Numbered from the stretch's first letter, positions 10,401 to 18,479 are shown. The stretch: DNA of 64,000 bases from Methylotenera_A sp031417915 (GCA_031417915.1 JANOWN010000039.1:37268-101267); one strand, 5' to 3'. Notes: generated from the sequence alone by a model not told the origin. Made by a program: numbers and translations.

Positions 10401-12616
10401 GAGGTTTGCTCGATGGAAATAATTTGTTGAGGATTTAAAGTGGTTTTTTTCTCAAGCACGCCGTTTAAGAAAACTTCAACTCTACCAGCCACTTCACCTA
10501 AGGCGCTTAAACCTACGGTGCGGCCGCTGCCTTTAAGTGTGTGAAAACTACGTCTAACCTCAACCAGCGCCTCGTTGTCGGTCGCATTGACACGCAGCGC
10601 CTGACAATTTTGCGCAATGTGTGCCAGCACTTCTTCAGCCTCAGTCAGGTAAATATCCAGCAGCTCTGGATCTAGCGCTCGATCAAGTACTGTCGGTCCA
10701 TCCGCAAGCGTAGGTAGCGCTGCCACAGGCTGCTCTTCAGCTTCAATTGGTTCAATTTCAGCATCGCCAGCAGCCGCGCCAATAGGCGCTTCCACGCCAG
10801 CACTGGAATGGTTTGGTTTAGTGGCAGTCTCTGATGCAATTTCAAGTGCTTTATTTTCAACTTTTACATCTGTTAAACCTGCTTCTGCAAGCGCTGTATT
10901 CAAGCGTTGCAAGGCACCTTCAAGCGCCGCATCAGATTCTGGCCGCGTTTTTGGCATTTGATCGGCATACAAGCCAATCATACTCAGGCTCTCAGCCACC
11001 AATTCAAAGTGCGCTTGATTAGGCACATAGTCATCTTGCTGGAAGTACTGAATAAAGTGGTTGCTGGCGTTGGCGATAGCGGTAGGCGTGGCAATGCCCA
11101 ACATTTCAAACACAGCAGAAACTTGTCGAATCGGCTGTGGCGTTAACGTTAACGGCGCTTTTTCGCTAGGATTACGGAAGAAGCTATCCAAAGCTTGCTC
11201 AACAATTTTGAGTGATTCTTGAATGTGTATGACCACAGCTTTAACCGTGTCGCGATCGAGCTCACCAGCACGTTCATTTTCAAGCTTATCGTAAATTTCA
11301 CCCGATGAAATTGACTCTAAGCGCATCAATTCAGAATGTAATTTTTGTATGCGATCAGGATCTAAATCTTGATAATTATTGAGAGAAGTTTCGATTAAAT
11401 TTAGCGCGGCGGCAATTTCAATTAAGGCAGCATGATTCACCTTGCTGACATCGTCACGCAAGGTATTGCTGGCTTGTTGCAATACCGAATAAACATCTAC
11501 TATCAGCACCTGGCTTAGGCTCTGCGTTATCCCGCAACTGGTAGCCAGCGTGTCCGAAAACTTGGTAATCAGTACATTATCCAAATGCACTGGCGTTTGG
11601 CCTGCCTGTGCATCCATCTTGCTAAAGTCGATGGTGCTGGATATTTCATCCCATAGTTCTCTTAATTTCTCTAACTCATCGATAAGCTGCTGCACCAGCG
11701 CCGTTTCATCAGCATCGATATTGCTGCCGATATAATTGGCGGATGATTTTTTGTCGATAAAGTGATCTAGCTCAAATACTGCTTTTACCTGCAGCACACT
11801 GGCTTTATCAATATCGCTAATCGCCACGTAATACAAAATATCGCGCAACAAATTGTTATGCGGCTTATTTACACCATCGGCAAATAGGCGCAACTCTTGA
11901 TCTAGCTTACGGCAGAGGCGTTTTGCGCCTTGATTTTCGGCAATTTCTTTTTGCTCAAGCGACTCGGCAAATGCACTCGCCGCCCACCACAAGGTTTTAT
12001 TGCTAGTTTTTTGTTGTGCTTGGCTGACGTTGCTCACTGCAGTTGCCATAGTTTCAACCGCGCTTGTTTGCTTGGTTTGCAGCCAGTTGAGTAGCGATTT
12101 TTGATAAGCAACACGCTGTTCCACCATAAAACTAGCGTATTCTGCATCGTCAAGCGCTTTACTAGGTACGCTCTTGGGCGCGCTATTGCTGGTATCTGGG
12201 AAAAATAATTCGCTTTCCTCAAGCGTTTCGCCCTGCGCAATGACAATAGGACTTAATACGGAATACAAGCGCAAAGGAATATCTGGCGCGCCATTAAGCA
12301 GCTCTTGTAAGTACGATTGTAGTGTTTTTACAGCTTTAGAAAAGGCTTCAATGAGTTCTGGCGTGGCATTAACGGTTTTTTTCTCAAGCTTGCCAGCTAA
12401 TTTTTCTAGCTCGTTACAAAAACGTTTACAGCCTTCTAAACCCACCATGTCCAGCGCGCCAGAGGCTTGATACAAGCTGGTCTGCGAAAAGCGCATAGGC
12501 GAAGTATCTTGAATATTACCTTGCACTGTATTCACGTTCTCTAATACAGCGTTAAGCAATTGATCAATCTGGTCTTTAACCCAGGTTAATGGCCCGCTAT
12601 CAAAATTTTCTGCCAC
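7472..12616 (-). CDS. chpA: ChpA/PilL-type chemotaxis hybrid histidine kinase
   Basis: A 1714-residue cytoplasmic kinase of the Pil-Chp system, which controls type IV pilus motility and surface responses. Visible phosphotransfer sites are H692 (FHTLKGSGRTVG), a degenerate site near H839 (HATHTLASNA) and H1026 (HTLKGSARMAG). A CheA-like dimerisation region covers about 1110-1260, the ATPase about 1270-1440 with N box LLRNAVAHGIETPSERR, and a CheW-like domain about 1445-1580. A terminal receiver has D1640 (TDIEMPRMDG). Residues 1-640 are helical with no canonical Hpt motif that I can see. Pseudomonas ChpA is longer and has more phosphotransfer sites. The GTG start (12614-12616) has GGAG 11 bases upstream. 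It is the last gene of the operon. Confidence 0.93.
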   Translation of the reverse strand: MAENFDSGPLTWVKDQIDQLLNAVLENVNTVQGNIQDTSPMRFSQTSLYQASGALDMVGLEGCKRFCNELEKLAGKLEKKTVNATPELIEAFSKAVKTLQSYLQELLNGAPDIPLRLYSVLSPIVIAQGETLEESELFFPDTSNSAPKSVPSKALDDAEYASFMVEQRVAYQKSLLNWLQTKQTSAVETMATAVSNVSQAQQKTSNKTLWWAASAFAESLEQKEIAENQGAKRLCRKLDQELRLFADGVNKPHNNLLRDILYYVAISDIDKASVLQVKAVFELDHFIDKKSSANYIGSNIDADETALVQQLIDELEKLRELWDEISSTIDFSKMDAQAGQTPVHLDNVLITKFSDTLATSCGITQSLSQVLIVDVYSVLQQASNTLRDDVSKVNHAALIEIAAALNLIETSLNNYQDLDPDRIQKLHSELMRLESISSGEIYDKLENERAGELDRDTVKAVVIHIQESLKIVEQALDSFFRNPSEKAPLTLTPQPIRQVSAVFEMLGIATPTAIANASNHFIQYFQQDDYVPNQAHFELVAESLSMIGLYADQMPKTRPESDAALEGALQRLNTALAEAGLTDVKVENKALEIASETATKPNHSSAGVEAPIGAAAGDAEIEPIEAEEQPVAALPTLADGPTVLDRALDPELLDIYLTEAEEVLAHIAQNCQALRVNATDNEALVEVRRSFHTLKGSGRTVGLSALGEVAGRVEVFLNGVLEKKTTLNPQQIISIEQTSAAFAGWAAELRANNQVEVNQAAWVARIEEFPNAGEVPTKAKVKKPDEQVVIGGTRKMSRALYDIFVTESGQNVTILEQDIAKLVADSNLRPSKVARHATHTLASNALAAEFTQMGELGRALERWLDEINAVWSSQHLDLFASIVKSLANMWQKISEKRNPRSAAALIKVLNQATQLAIQHKEISVTFTEPAAVAEEIVMQSTAAERDAFATDTVEEESAEMEVKLITESKPYRTKVGLATDQVDQELLTMFIEEAREILPEIGSELRAWRGNPKQTDHPDALQRALHTLKGSARMAGQSSLGDAVHELEDHVVRSLKRKNEAIDFDNMFVDLDKIGAFFDETMGNTPDETIDQIKVEDAAPAGRATDRKAQFLRMRADTLDRLINDAGEISIIRSRLDRELTGFKQSSHDLTESVTRLRAYLRELEIEAETQMQSRMSILQETNETFDPLEFDRFTRLQELTRMIAESVNDVATIQNSLIVNLDQSEAALQQQNRMNRDLQQSLLGARMLPFKQISERMQRIVRQTARELKKSVDLVIVGEDTEIDRSVLDKLGAPLEHLLRNAVAHGIETPSERRANGKPDAGTIMLKVRQENDEIQMVVSDDGAGINLQRVKEKAIKNKLLDANAEVSEQALMSIIFETGFSTADKISQISGRGVGLDVVRNDVSGLGGRVDLNSEFGKGSAFNVHLPVTLSVTQVLVVRSGDAIYALPVAMIEQAQKIKRLDLVNAYKAGEIKWADKQYPLHYLSKLLDHQEHQPEDHAYVSVLLLRSAAHNIALHVDEVIGNQEAVMKPIGVQLARVPGMVGATVAGDGSIVLIINPVQLANRELLAVGSVVVKATKSKAPKVEIKRRILVVDDSLTMRKVLGRLLEREGFEVLVAKDGMDAMQLLQETTPDAILTDIEMPRMDGFGLARNIRDDARTANTPLIMISSRTADKHQNLAKEIGVDAFFGKPVQDDELISKVNELLASKRILH

Positions 12617-12653
12617 CTAATTAAGCTCCAACAGTCTTCGAGGCACTATAAAA

Positions 12654-14405
12654 TTAAACCAATTTAAAGCCAGCCACAGAGTCGCGTAACTCTTCTGCCA
12701 GCTTGGTTAATTGCCCCACAGATTCAGCCGTAAGTTTCGTACCTTGCGTGGTTTGCGAGGTAATTTCCTGAATCTGTTGCATGTTTCTTGTCACGGTAGA
12801 AGCCACTTCAGTTTGTGCCTCAGTGGCGGTAGAAATCGATTGAATCAATCGCGCCAAGCTGTTCGAAACGGTTTCAATCTCGGTCAGTGCTTTACCCGCC
12901 TCGTCTGAAAGTCTCGCCCCTTCTACCACGCCCTCAGTACTGCGTTCCATCGCAGACACCGCGCTGTTGGTATCGGTCTGAATGGTTTTTACAATCGCGC
13001 CAATCTGTTTAGTCGCCTCTGATGACCGCTCCGCAAGTCGCTGCACCTCTTCTGCAACCACGGTAAAGCCACGCCCCGCTTCACCCGCTGACGCCGCTTG
13101 AATCGCCGCGTTCAAGGCCAAAATGTTAGTTTGTTCGGTAATGTCCGAAATCAGCTCCACAATCTCGCCAATATCTTGCGAGCTTTCGCCTAGTCGGTTA
13201 ATACGTTTTGAAGTCTCTTGAATCTGTTCACGAATGCCGTTCATGCCGGCAATCGTATTTTGCACCGCTTGCGAACCCTGTGTAGCAGCCTGCAATGAGC
13301 GCTGCGCCACTTGTGAGGCCTGACTCGCGTTGCTGGACACCTGCAAGATAGAGCGCGTCATGTTAGTTACCGCGTCGGTGGTTTCTGTAATTTGCGACGA
13401 TTGTTTTTCTGCGGCAGAAAGCAACTTATCTGAAGTCGCCTGCGCTTGCCCAGTAGCCGTGTTTACTTGCTCCGAGGCGCGGTTAATACCCGTTACCAAG
13501 TCGCGTAAACTATCAATTGTATAGTTAATCGAGTCGGCAATCGCACCAGTAATGTTCTCGCGCACCTCGGCACGTACCGTTAAGTCGCCATCCGCAAGGT
13601 CGCCCATTTCATCCAAGAGGTTCAAAACCGCCATTTGGTTGGCTTGCCCGTCGTTTTCTAGCATCAGCACCGCGCTATCAATGGTTTTAACTGAACGCAT
13701 GCCGAAAAAGTAAATGGCCGCAATAATCGCAGCAGCCAGCAAACTCAAGCCTATAAAGAAATACTGTAATAGAGTTTTGGAGTTCTGTAATATATTGGTA
13801 GATTCGTCTCGTAGTGCATTTGCCAGTGATTTAGCTTGTTCTTCATTTCCTGTATAGATTTTTTCTAACTCATTAAGCGCTGCCAATGACGTTTCAGCTG
13901 ACCCCGATTGAATTGCCGGCAAAAATTGTGTTTTATAAACTTTAAAAAAATCTTTTCCTGATGCTTCTAACACCTGATACGTGCCTAACAACTCTTTCCC
14001 CATAATACGTTTTAATACACCACTATCACTCCAACGTAGAGTCGCGCTATCAAAATCATTTCCCAGCCTATCAAGTTGTATAATTTGTCTTTTAACGCGC
14101 TCTGCATCTCCTGCAACCAATGCCAAGTACATTGTATTGACCCGCGCATAAGGTTCTACCACAAACAAGGGTGGTGGTAGCATCTCTGAACGTAAATCTT
14201 CGCTAGCTTTAATTTGGTCGTACATCGGGCCGTTTACCTGCACTTGCCTAATCGCATAAAATGCCAAGGCAACAAACACCAGCAAACCAATAATCGGAAT
14301 AATCACTTGTCGGCGACTACCACTACCGCTGGCTGCCCCGCTTTTGGCTTTGCCAGTAAACATCTGCTTAAGTTTTGCTGGAATGTCTTTTATATTAAGT
14401 GCCAT
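12654..14405 (-). CDS. pilJ: PilJ-like methyl-accepting chemoreceptor
   Basis: A 583-residue transmembrane receptor feeding ChpA. Membrane helices at about 34-52 and 212-233 bracket a helical periplasmic domain of about 160 residues. A HAMP-like segment and a methyl-accepting signalling domain follow, with hairpin tip EQTNILALNAAIQAASAGEA. The IQAASAGEAGRGF variant resembles PilJ more than classical receptors (IEAARAGE). The periplasmic part, with the motif MLPPPLFVVEPYARV, looks like the single four-helix module of ordinary receptors and not the long tandem PilJ domains of Pseudomonas. An AAGGGAAG ribosome binding site precedes the ATG. It lies between pilI and chpA. Confidence 0.88.
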   Translation of the reverse strand: MALNIKDIPAKLKQMFTGKAKSGAASGSGSRRQVIIPIIGLLVFVALAFYAIRQVQVNGPMYDQIKASEDLRSEMLPPPLFVVEPYARVNTMYLALVAGDAERVKRQIIQLDRLGNDFDSATLRWSDSGVLKRIMGKELLGTYQVLEASGKDFFKVYKTQFLPAIQSGSAETSLAALNELEKIYTGNEEQAKSLANALRDESTNILQNSKTLLQYFFIGLSLLAAAIIAAIYFFGMRSVKTIDSAVLMLENDGQANQMAVLNLLDEMGDLADGDLTVRAEVRENITGAIADSINYTIDSLRDLVTGINRASEQVNTATGQAQATSDKLLSAAEKQSSQITETTDAVTNMTRSILQVSSNASQASQVAQRSLQAATQGSQAVQNTIAGMNGIREQIQETSKRINRLGESSQDIGEIVELISDITEQTNILALNAAIQAASAGEAGRGFTVVAEEVQRLAERSSEATKQIGAIVKTIQTDTNSAVSAMERSTEGVVEGARLSDEAGKALTEIETVSNSLARLIQSISTATEAQTEVASTVTRNMQQIQEITSQTTQGTKLTAESVGQLTKLAEELRDSVAGFKLV

Positions 14406-14436
14406 TTGTCTTCCCTTTAACTTCTAAATTGCCTAC

Positions 14437-14961
14437 TTAAATTGCGTATGGTGTTGCAAACTCTTTAGATCGCACCAACTTATCGCAATCTAACATGTGC
14501 CAAATACGGTTTTCTTCATCTTGATACGTTTGCGTTTTTAAGCAGCTGCTTTCTTCTGCCGCCTCTTCACGCAGTTTCATTTCGTCTAGCTTGCGCAAGC
14601 CAATCATTTTATCCACCACAAAAGCCACATTCGAGGTGACCGTATCGTTGATCAACAACATGCGTGCGCTAGATGAAATGCTGGTAAACGTGTTTTCCAG
14701 CATTTGCGCTAAATCATTAATGGCGTACAACACGCCGCGCACGTTGGCCACGCCGATAAACCAAGGCTTTACAATCGGCACCCGCTGAATTTCAATCACA
14801 GGTAAAGTTTCAGAAATCTCCTGCAGATTGACCAACACATTTTTGCTGCCAATGACCACGCCTAAATAACCTGCTGGCGCCTCTGCGCCTGCTTTTTTAG
14901 CATTTTCTAGCCTAGCTAGAATGCTGGTTTGGTATTCGCGTAAACTTGAGCTTTTTGCCAT
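14437..14961 (-). CDS. pilI: CheW-like coupling protein PilI
   Basis: A 174-residue CheW-domain adaptor that should link the PilJ-like receptor to ChpA. Typical CheW features are present: IEIQRVPIVKPWFIGVANVRG near residues 77-97 and AFVVDKMIGLRKL near 113-125. Position between pilH and pilJ matches the pilGHIJ order of Pil-Chp clusters. The C-terminal region (HMLDCDKLVRSKEF) is also PilI-like. Confidence 0.9.
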   Translation of the reverse strand: MAKSSSLREYQTSILARLENAKKAGAEAPAGYLGVVIGSKNVLVNLQEISETLPVIEIQRVPIVKPWFIGVANVRGVLYAINDLAQMLENTFTSISSSARMLLINDTVTSNVAFVVDKMIGLRKLDEMKLREEAAEESSCLKTQTYQDEENRIWHMLDCDKLVRSKEFATPYAI

Positions 14962-14987
14962 GCCTGTTCTCTAAATTTGGACTAAAA

Positions 14988-15353
14988 TTAGCCTAAATTA
15001 TTAATAATTGTCTTAATCTCATCTTTTGGAATCGGCTTAAGCACACAAGCTTTTGCGCCCATTTTTTCTGCCCAAGCGTGATCTGTGACCTGTAATTTGC
15101 CAGAACACAAAATAATGGGAATTTTTGCAGTCGCTGGGTCTTTAGTCAGCGTGCGCGTGGCTTGAAAGCCCGTTAAACCGGTCATGATAATATCCATAAT
15201 AATCAAATCTGGCATAATACCTGCGGTCTTTTCTACGCAAGCCTCGCCGCTTTCTAAGGCAATCACGGTGTAACCATGCGACTCCAGTATCTCGGTTAAA
15301 TAAAAACGATCGGTTGCAGAATCATCCACGATTAAAATTTTATTAATTGCCAT
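14988..15353 (-). CDS. pilH: Single-domain response regulator PilH
   Basis: A 121-residue CheY-like receiver with D10-D11, phosphoacceptor D54 (LIIMDIIMTGLTGFQ) and the switch Lys in CVLKPIPKDE; it has no output domain. In Pil-Chp systems PilH is a phosphate sink or retraction regulator opposing PilG. A GGAG ribosome binding site lies 8 bases before the ATG at 15351-15353. It lies downstream of pilG and is followed by pilI. Confidence 0.92.
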   Translation of the reverse strand: MAINKILIVDDSATDRFYLTEILESHGYTVIALESGEACVEKTAGIMPDLIIMDIIMTGLTGFQATRTLTKDPATAKIPIILCSGKLQVTDHAWAEKMGAKACVLKPIPKDEIKTIINNLG

Positions 15354-15406
15354 TACTGTTCTCCAAAAAATACTGCTAATTTCTAACTTTAACTTACCAA
15401 TATAAC

Positions 15407-15793
15407 TTACTTGCCAATATAATTATTCACGGCGTCAATTAAGGTATCTTGTGTAAACGGTTTGGTTAAATATTGATCAGAACCCGCCATGCGGCCACGG
15501 GCACGGTCAAACAAGCCGTCTTTGCTAGATAACATAATCACTGGGGTAGCGCTAAATTTTGCGTTGCGCTTAATTAGCGCACAGGTTTGGTAGCCATCAA
15601 GGCGCGGCATCATAATATCCACAAAAATCACTTGCGGTAGCTGATCGGCAATTTTTGCCAAGGCGTCAAAACCATCTTCCGCCAAAATCACTTCGCAACC
15701 TGCTGACTTAAGAAATATCTCTGCGCTGCGGCGTATGGTGTTGCTGTCATCAATGACCATCACTTTTGTACCTGCTAAATTCGCTTGCGCCAC
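15407..15793 (-). CDS. pilG: Single-domain response regulator PilG
   Basis: A 128-residue receiver from the preferred start, close to the 135 residues of Pseudomonas PilG. Conserved features are VMVIDDSNTIRRSAE, the phosphoacceptor segment IFVDIMMPRLDGYQTCALIK and SDQYLTKPF. PilG is the pilus-extension CheY of the Pil-Chp pathway. The frame is open upstream to a GTG at 15856, but AGGGGAAAT lies 6-7 bases before the GTG at 15791-15793 (then MAQANLAGTK), and homologues begin just before the receiver. A further possible start is the ATG at 15815-15817. It is the first gene of the operon. Confidence 0.9.
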   Translation of the reverse strand: MAQANLAGTKVMVIDDSNTIRRSAEIFLKSAGCEVILAEDGFDALAKIADQLPQVIFVDIMMPRLDGYQTCALIKRNAKFSATPVIMLSSKDGLFDRARGRMAGSDQYLTKPFTQDTLIDAVNNYIGK

Positions 15794-16140
15794 TTTATTT
15801 CCCCTAATTAATGACATCTCTGATGACAAGTTAGCATTTTCTGTTAAAAATTGCACTTTTCATGCTTAATATAATGATGCCAGCATATTCCATGCCTGTT
15901 TTGCGTATCATCAAAAAATAATTGGTCTAATTGTTGCTTGAGCTATTGCTAGTCATGTTTAATTATTAATTGTGTATCATCAATAACAATTACGCAAAAT
16001 ATGACATTTTTTTAAATAAATTGCAACACTTACATCATTTTTGTAATACTATACTTTAACAATAACAAATAAGCATTGTAGTATATACAAAAATATTAAT
16101 TTAATTCATCGCATTTTTAAAGTTTGAGGAACCCGTAGCA
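15794..16140. promoter_or_regulatory. AT-rich divergent control region, pilG operon versus FIST gene
   Basis: About 350 bp without a gene between two divergent transcription units. It is strongly AT-rich with many short poly-A/T tracts around 15950-16110. On the plus strand, TTGCAA at 16021-16026 and TAATAC at 16044-16049 are spaced 17 bp apart, a good sigma-70 fit. No equally clear promoter for pilG was picked out. Confidence 0.55.
16021..16049 (+). promoter_or_regulatory. Predicted sigma-70 promoter for the FIST gene
   Basis: The -35 element TTGCAA and the -10 element TAATAC are separated by exactly 17 bp, which predicts initiation near 16056 and a leader of about 85 bases before the ATG at 16141. 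This is a consensus match by eye only. Confidence 0.45.
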
Positions 16141-17304
16141 ATGATTATTCGACAAGAATCCGTAGACTCAAAAACTGCGCTAAAAGATTTGCCAAGCGCA
16201 TCACCGCTGCCAAGCGCTAATTTAGTATTAGTATTCGGCTCAGTTAAACGATTTAACGAAGGTAAATTACAAAGCTTTTTAAAATCACGCTATCCCACCG
16301 CACAATTGGTTGGCTGCACCACATCTGGTGAGATCAGCCCATCTGGCGTGTATGACGACAGCATTCAAATCACCGCAATTCAATGGGAAAAAACCATTCA
16401 GCGCGTGGCGCAAACCAAAATGTCAGGCATGCAAAACTCGTTTGAAGCGGCAGCAGGCCTAGCCAAACAGCTTAAAGCAGATACTTTACGTACTGTTTTA
16501 GTGATTTCTGACGGCTTAAACGTCAACGGTTCTGAGTTGCTAAAAGGCTTTCAAAGTGTGTTAGGCGACATCCCCATTGTGGGTGGCTTGGCAGGCGATG
16601 GCGGCGCATTTGTTAAAACGCTGCAACTGTTTAACGATACCGTTTCTGATAACCAAGTAATAGCAGTTGGCTTATATGGTAACGCGCTTATTACTAGCAG
16701 CGGCGCGCTAGGTGGCTGGAAGCCATACGGCCCGCCACGCAAAGTCACTAAATCTGAAAAAAACGTGGTATTTGAGATGGACGGCAAACCCGCATTGCCG
16801 CTATACCGCATGTATATTGGCGAGGCATTTTCACGTGGCTTGCCAGGCACTGGCTTAAAATTCCCGCTCGCGGTAATTGAAGATGGCAAACGCGAAGTTG
16901 AAAAAATCCGTACTTTGCTGGCTGTTGATAATAAAAACAATAGCTTAACTTTTGCTGGCAATGTGGAAGAAGGCGAAACTGTGCGCCTTTGCCAAACCAA
17001 TCACGACAGATTAGTAGAAGGCGCAGGCAATGCAGCCAATTTGGTAATGGATGGCTTAAGCGCCAACAAAACCAACCAAGTCGGCTTGGCTGTATGCGTG
17101 AGTTGCGTTGGCCGCAAAGGTGTCATGGCCGAGCAAGTGGGGGACGAAGTGAAGCTGGTACAACAAATTTTAGGCCCACAAACCAGCGTGACTGGCTTTT
17201 ATTCTTACGGTGAGTTAGCACCACGCCCCAATACAACGGACAGCGTATTGCACAATCAAACCATGACAATCGGTTATTTAAGCGAAAATATGTTAGCTAA
17301 CTGA
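16141..17304 (+). CDS. FIST-domain sensory protein
   Basis: A 387-residue soluble protein with the FIST N and C domains, a family proposed to bind small ligands such as amino acids in signal transduction. Family marks include AQLVGCTTSGEISPSG (residues 55-70), VVGGLAGDGGAF-type loops near 141-151, a central MYIGEAF region and the C-terminal GFYSYGELAP near 358-367. It has no membrane segment or output domain, so it would work through a partner. GAGGAA lies about 10 bases before the ATG. Divergence from the pil chemosensory operon suggests that system as partner, but this is inference. A strong terminator follows. Confidence 0.88.
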   Translation: MIIRQESVDSKTALKDLPSASPLPSANLVLVFGSVKRFNEGKLQSFLKSRYPTAQLVGCTTSGEISPSGVYDDSIQITAIQWEKTIQRVAQTKMSGMQNSFEAAAGLAKQLKADTLRTVLVISDGLNVNGSELLKGFQSVLGDIPIVGGLAGDGGAFVKTLQLFNDTVSDNQVIAVGLYGNALITSSGALGGWKPYGPPRKVTKSEKNVVFEMDGKPALPLYRMYIGEAFSRGLPGTGLKFPLAVIEDGKREVEKIRTLLAVDNKNNSLTFAGNVEEGETVRLCQTNHDRLVEGAGNAANLVMDGLSANKTNQVGLAVCVSCVGRKGVMAEQVGDEVKLVQQILGPQTSVTGFYSYGELAPRPNTTDSVLHNQTMTIGYLSENMLAN

Positions 17305-17335
17305 CAATTTTCGTCACTAAATTAGCACAAAATGG

Positions 17336-17368
17336 AAAGCACCTGTACAAAACAGGTGCTTTTTGTTT
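17336..17368 (+). terminator. Rho-independent terminator of the FIST gene
   Basis: Perfect stem AAAGCACCTGT / ACAGGTGCTTT with a five-base loop (ACAAA), followed by TTTGTTTT. It lies 32 bp after the FIST stop codon and ahead of tpx. Confidence 0.88.
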
Positions 17369-17412
17369 TATGATAGTCAATTGGAGAATTAAAATCAGAA
17401 AAGGAAATAACT

Positions 17413-17916
17413 ATGTCTAGCTCAGTTACGCTCAAAGGCAATCCTGTTGACGTTGCAGGCAATTTACCCAAAATTGGCAGCACAGCGCCAAATTTCACGC
17501 TAGTGGATAAAGCGCTGGCTGATGTCACGCTTGATACGTTTGCTGGCAAACGTAAAGTACTCAATATCTTCCCAAGTGTGGATACGCCTACTTGCGCCGC
17601 TTCTATCCGCGCCTTCAACAAGCATGCGGCCAGAATGGATAACACCGTGGTCATCAATATTTCTGCCGATTTACCGTTTGCGCAAACGCGTTTTTGTGCG
17701 GCTGAAGGCATCGAAAATGTGGTGAATTTATCTAGCATGCGCGGTCGTGATTTTTTAATGAATTACGGCGTATTGCTTTTTACCAGCAAACTCGCGGGTT
17801 TGTGCGCGCGCGCGGTGCTGGTGTTAGATGAAAATAATGTGGTGAAACACGTAGAATTAGTGCCAGAAATTGCGAATGAGCCAAATTACGACTCAGCACT
17901 TGCAGCATTAAAATAG
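17413..17916 (+). CDS. tpx: Thiol peroxidase (atypical 2-Cys peroxiredoxin)
   Basis: A 167-residue Tpx that reduces lipid and alkyl hydroperoxides with thioredoxin. The peroxidatic cysteine is C61 in PSVDTPTCAAS and the resolving cysteine is C95 in RFCAAEG, the spacing of the family. Other Tpx marks are TLKGNPVDVAG at the start and LARAVFVLD-like LCARAVLVLDENN. A GGAAATAA ribosome binding site precedes the ATG. It is probably monocistronic: a terminator precedes it and a perfect palindromic repeat follows. Confidence 0.96.
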   Translation: MSSSVTLKGNPVDVAGNLPKIGSTAPNFTLVDKALADVTLDTFAGKRKVLNIFPSVDTPTCAASIRAFNKHAARMDNTVVINISADLPFAQTRFCAAEGIENVVNLSSMRGRDFLMNYGVLLFTSKLAGLCARAVLVLDENNVVKHVELVPEIANEPNYDSALAALK

Positions 17917-17942
17917 CTTCACATCAAAATTAGAATTCAAAA

Positions 17943-17989
17943 AATAATGCCCTGCAGGCCGCATAGATATTTGCTTGCAGGGCATTATT
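17943..17989 (+). repeat. Dispersed palindromic repeat, copy 2 (perfect 14-bp stem)
   Basis: AATAATGCCCTGCA and its exact complement TGCAGGGCATTATT flank a variant of the family core (GCATAGATATTTGC). It is the most symmetric copy and lies between the convergent ends of tpx and the pyrophosphohydrolase gene, so it is well placed to end transcription from both sides. Confidence 0.85.
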
Positions 17990-18011
17990 AATTGATTAAA
18001 TATTGAGTTAC

Positions 18012-18371
18012 TTATTCATATTTTGTATATTTCGCGTTACTACCACGCACCTTTTCTACTGGATATTTTTGCGCATTGAGCGCAATCTTTTTGTTCGCTG
18101 CATCGATCAAATCAATCTCTAAAACTTCTGCCAGCCGCATCAAATACACAAAGGTGTCGGCCAATTCATGTGCTACCGCTTCACGCTTTTCTGGCGTTAA
18201 TTGTTGGCTCTCTTGTGGCGTATCCCATTGAAATTGCTCAACTAATTCCGCAGCCTCCACAATCATCGCCATCGCCAAGTTTTTCGGCGTGTGAAACTGC
18301 GCCCAATCGCGCTCGGCAACAAACGCATTAATTTTTTCGCGCAATTGTACGAACGAATCACTTTTATTCAT
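18012..18371 (-). CDS. MazG-like nucleotide pyrophosphohydrolase (dCTPase type)
   Basis: A 119-residue all-alpha NTP pyrophosphatase of the RS21-C6/iMazG type, expected to hydrolyse non-canonical or excess (d)NTPs to monophosphate and pyrophosphate. The Mg-binding helices are visible as EAAELVEQFQW (near 39-49) and ELADTFVYLMRLAE (near 69-82). The KNLAMAMIVE start of the first helix is typical. The ATG at 18369-18371 has an excellent GGAGGAGAG ribosome binding site. A two-armed dispersed repeat lies directly upstream. Confidence 0.88.
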   Translation of the reverse strand: MNKSDSFVQLREKINAFVAERDWAQFHTPKNLAMAMIVEAAELVEQFQWDTPQESQQLTPEKREAVAHELADTFVYLMRLAEVLEIDLIDAANKKIALNAQKYPVEKVRGSNAKYTKYE

Positions 18372-18382
18372 TTTCTCTCCTC

Positions 18383-18472
18383 CGTCATCTTGAGCGCAGC
18401 GAAAGATACAGTTTTTTAATCTATTTAAAGTACCTTAAAAGCTGGATTCTTCGCTAACGCTCAGAATGACGT
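18383..18472. repeat. 90-bp inverted-repeat element with GTCAT/TGAGCG arms
   Basis: The left arm CGTCATCTTGAGCGCAGCGA and the right arm CTCAGAATGACG (preceded by CTGGATTCTTCGCTAACG) are imperfect inverted copies about 30 bp long around an AT-rich centre. The arm sequence resembles the GTCATTCTGAGCGAAGCGAAGAATC repeat that I recall from intergenic regions of many unrelated bacteria. It lies between the RNA methyltransferase gene and the ribosome binding site of the pyrophosphohydrolase gene. Confidence 0.75.
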
Positions 18473-18479
18473 AGTTTAA

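Noticed and set aside
15794..15856. Longer PilG beginning at the GTG at 15856
   Set aside because: No ribosome binding site there; AGGGGAAAT precedes the GTG at 15793 and family length agrees with that start.
15900..16110. AT-rich stretch as a replication origin or foreign island edge
   Set aside because: No DnaA-box cluster or iterons were seen; an ordinary divergent promoter region explains it.
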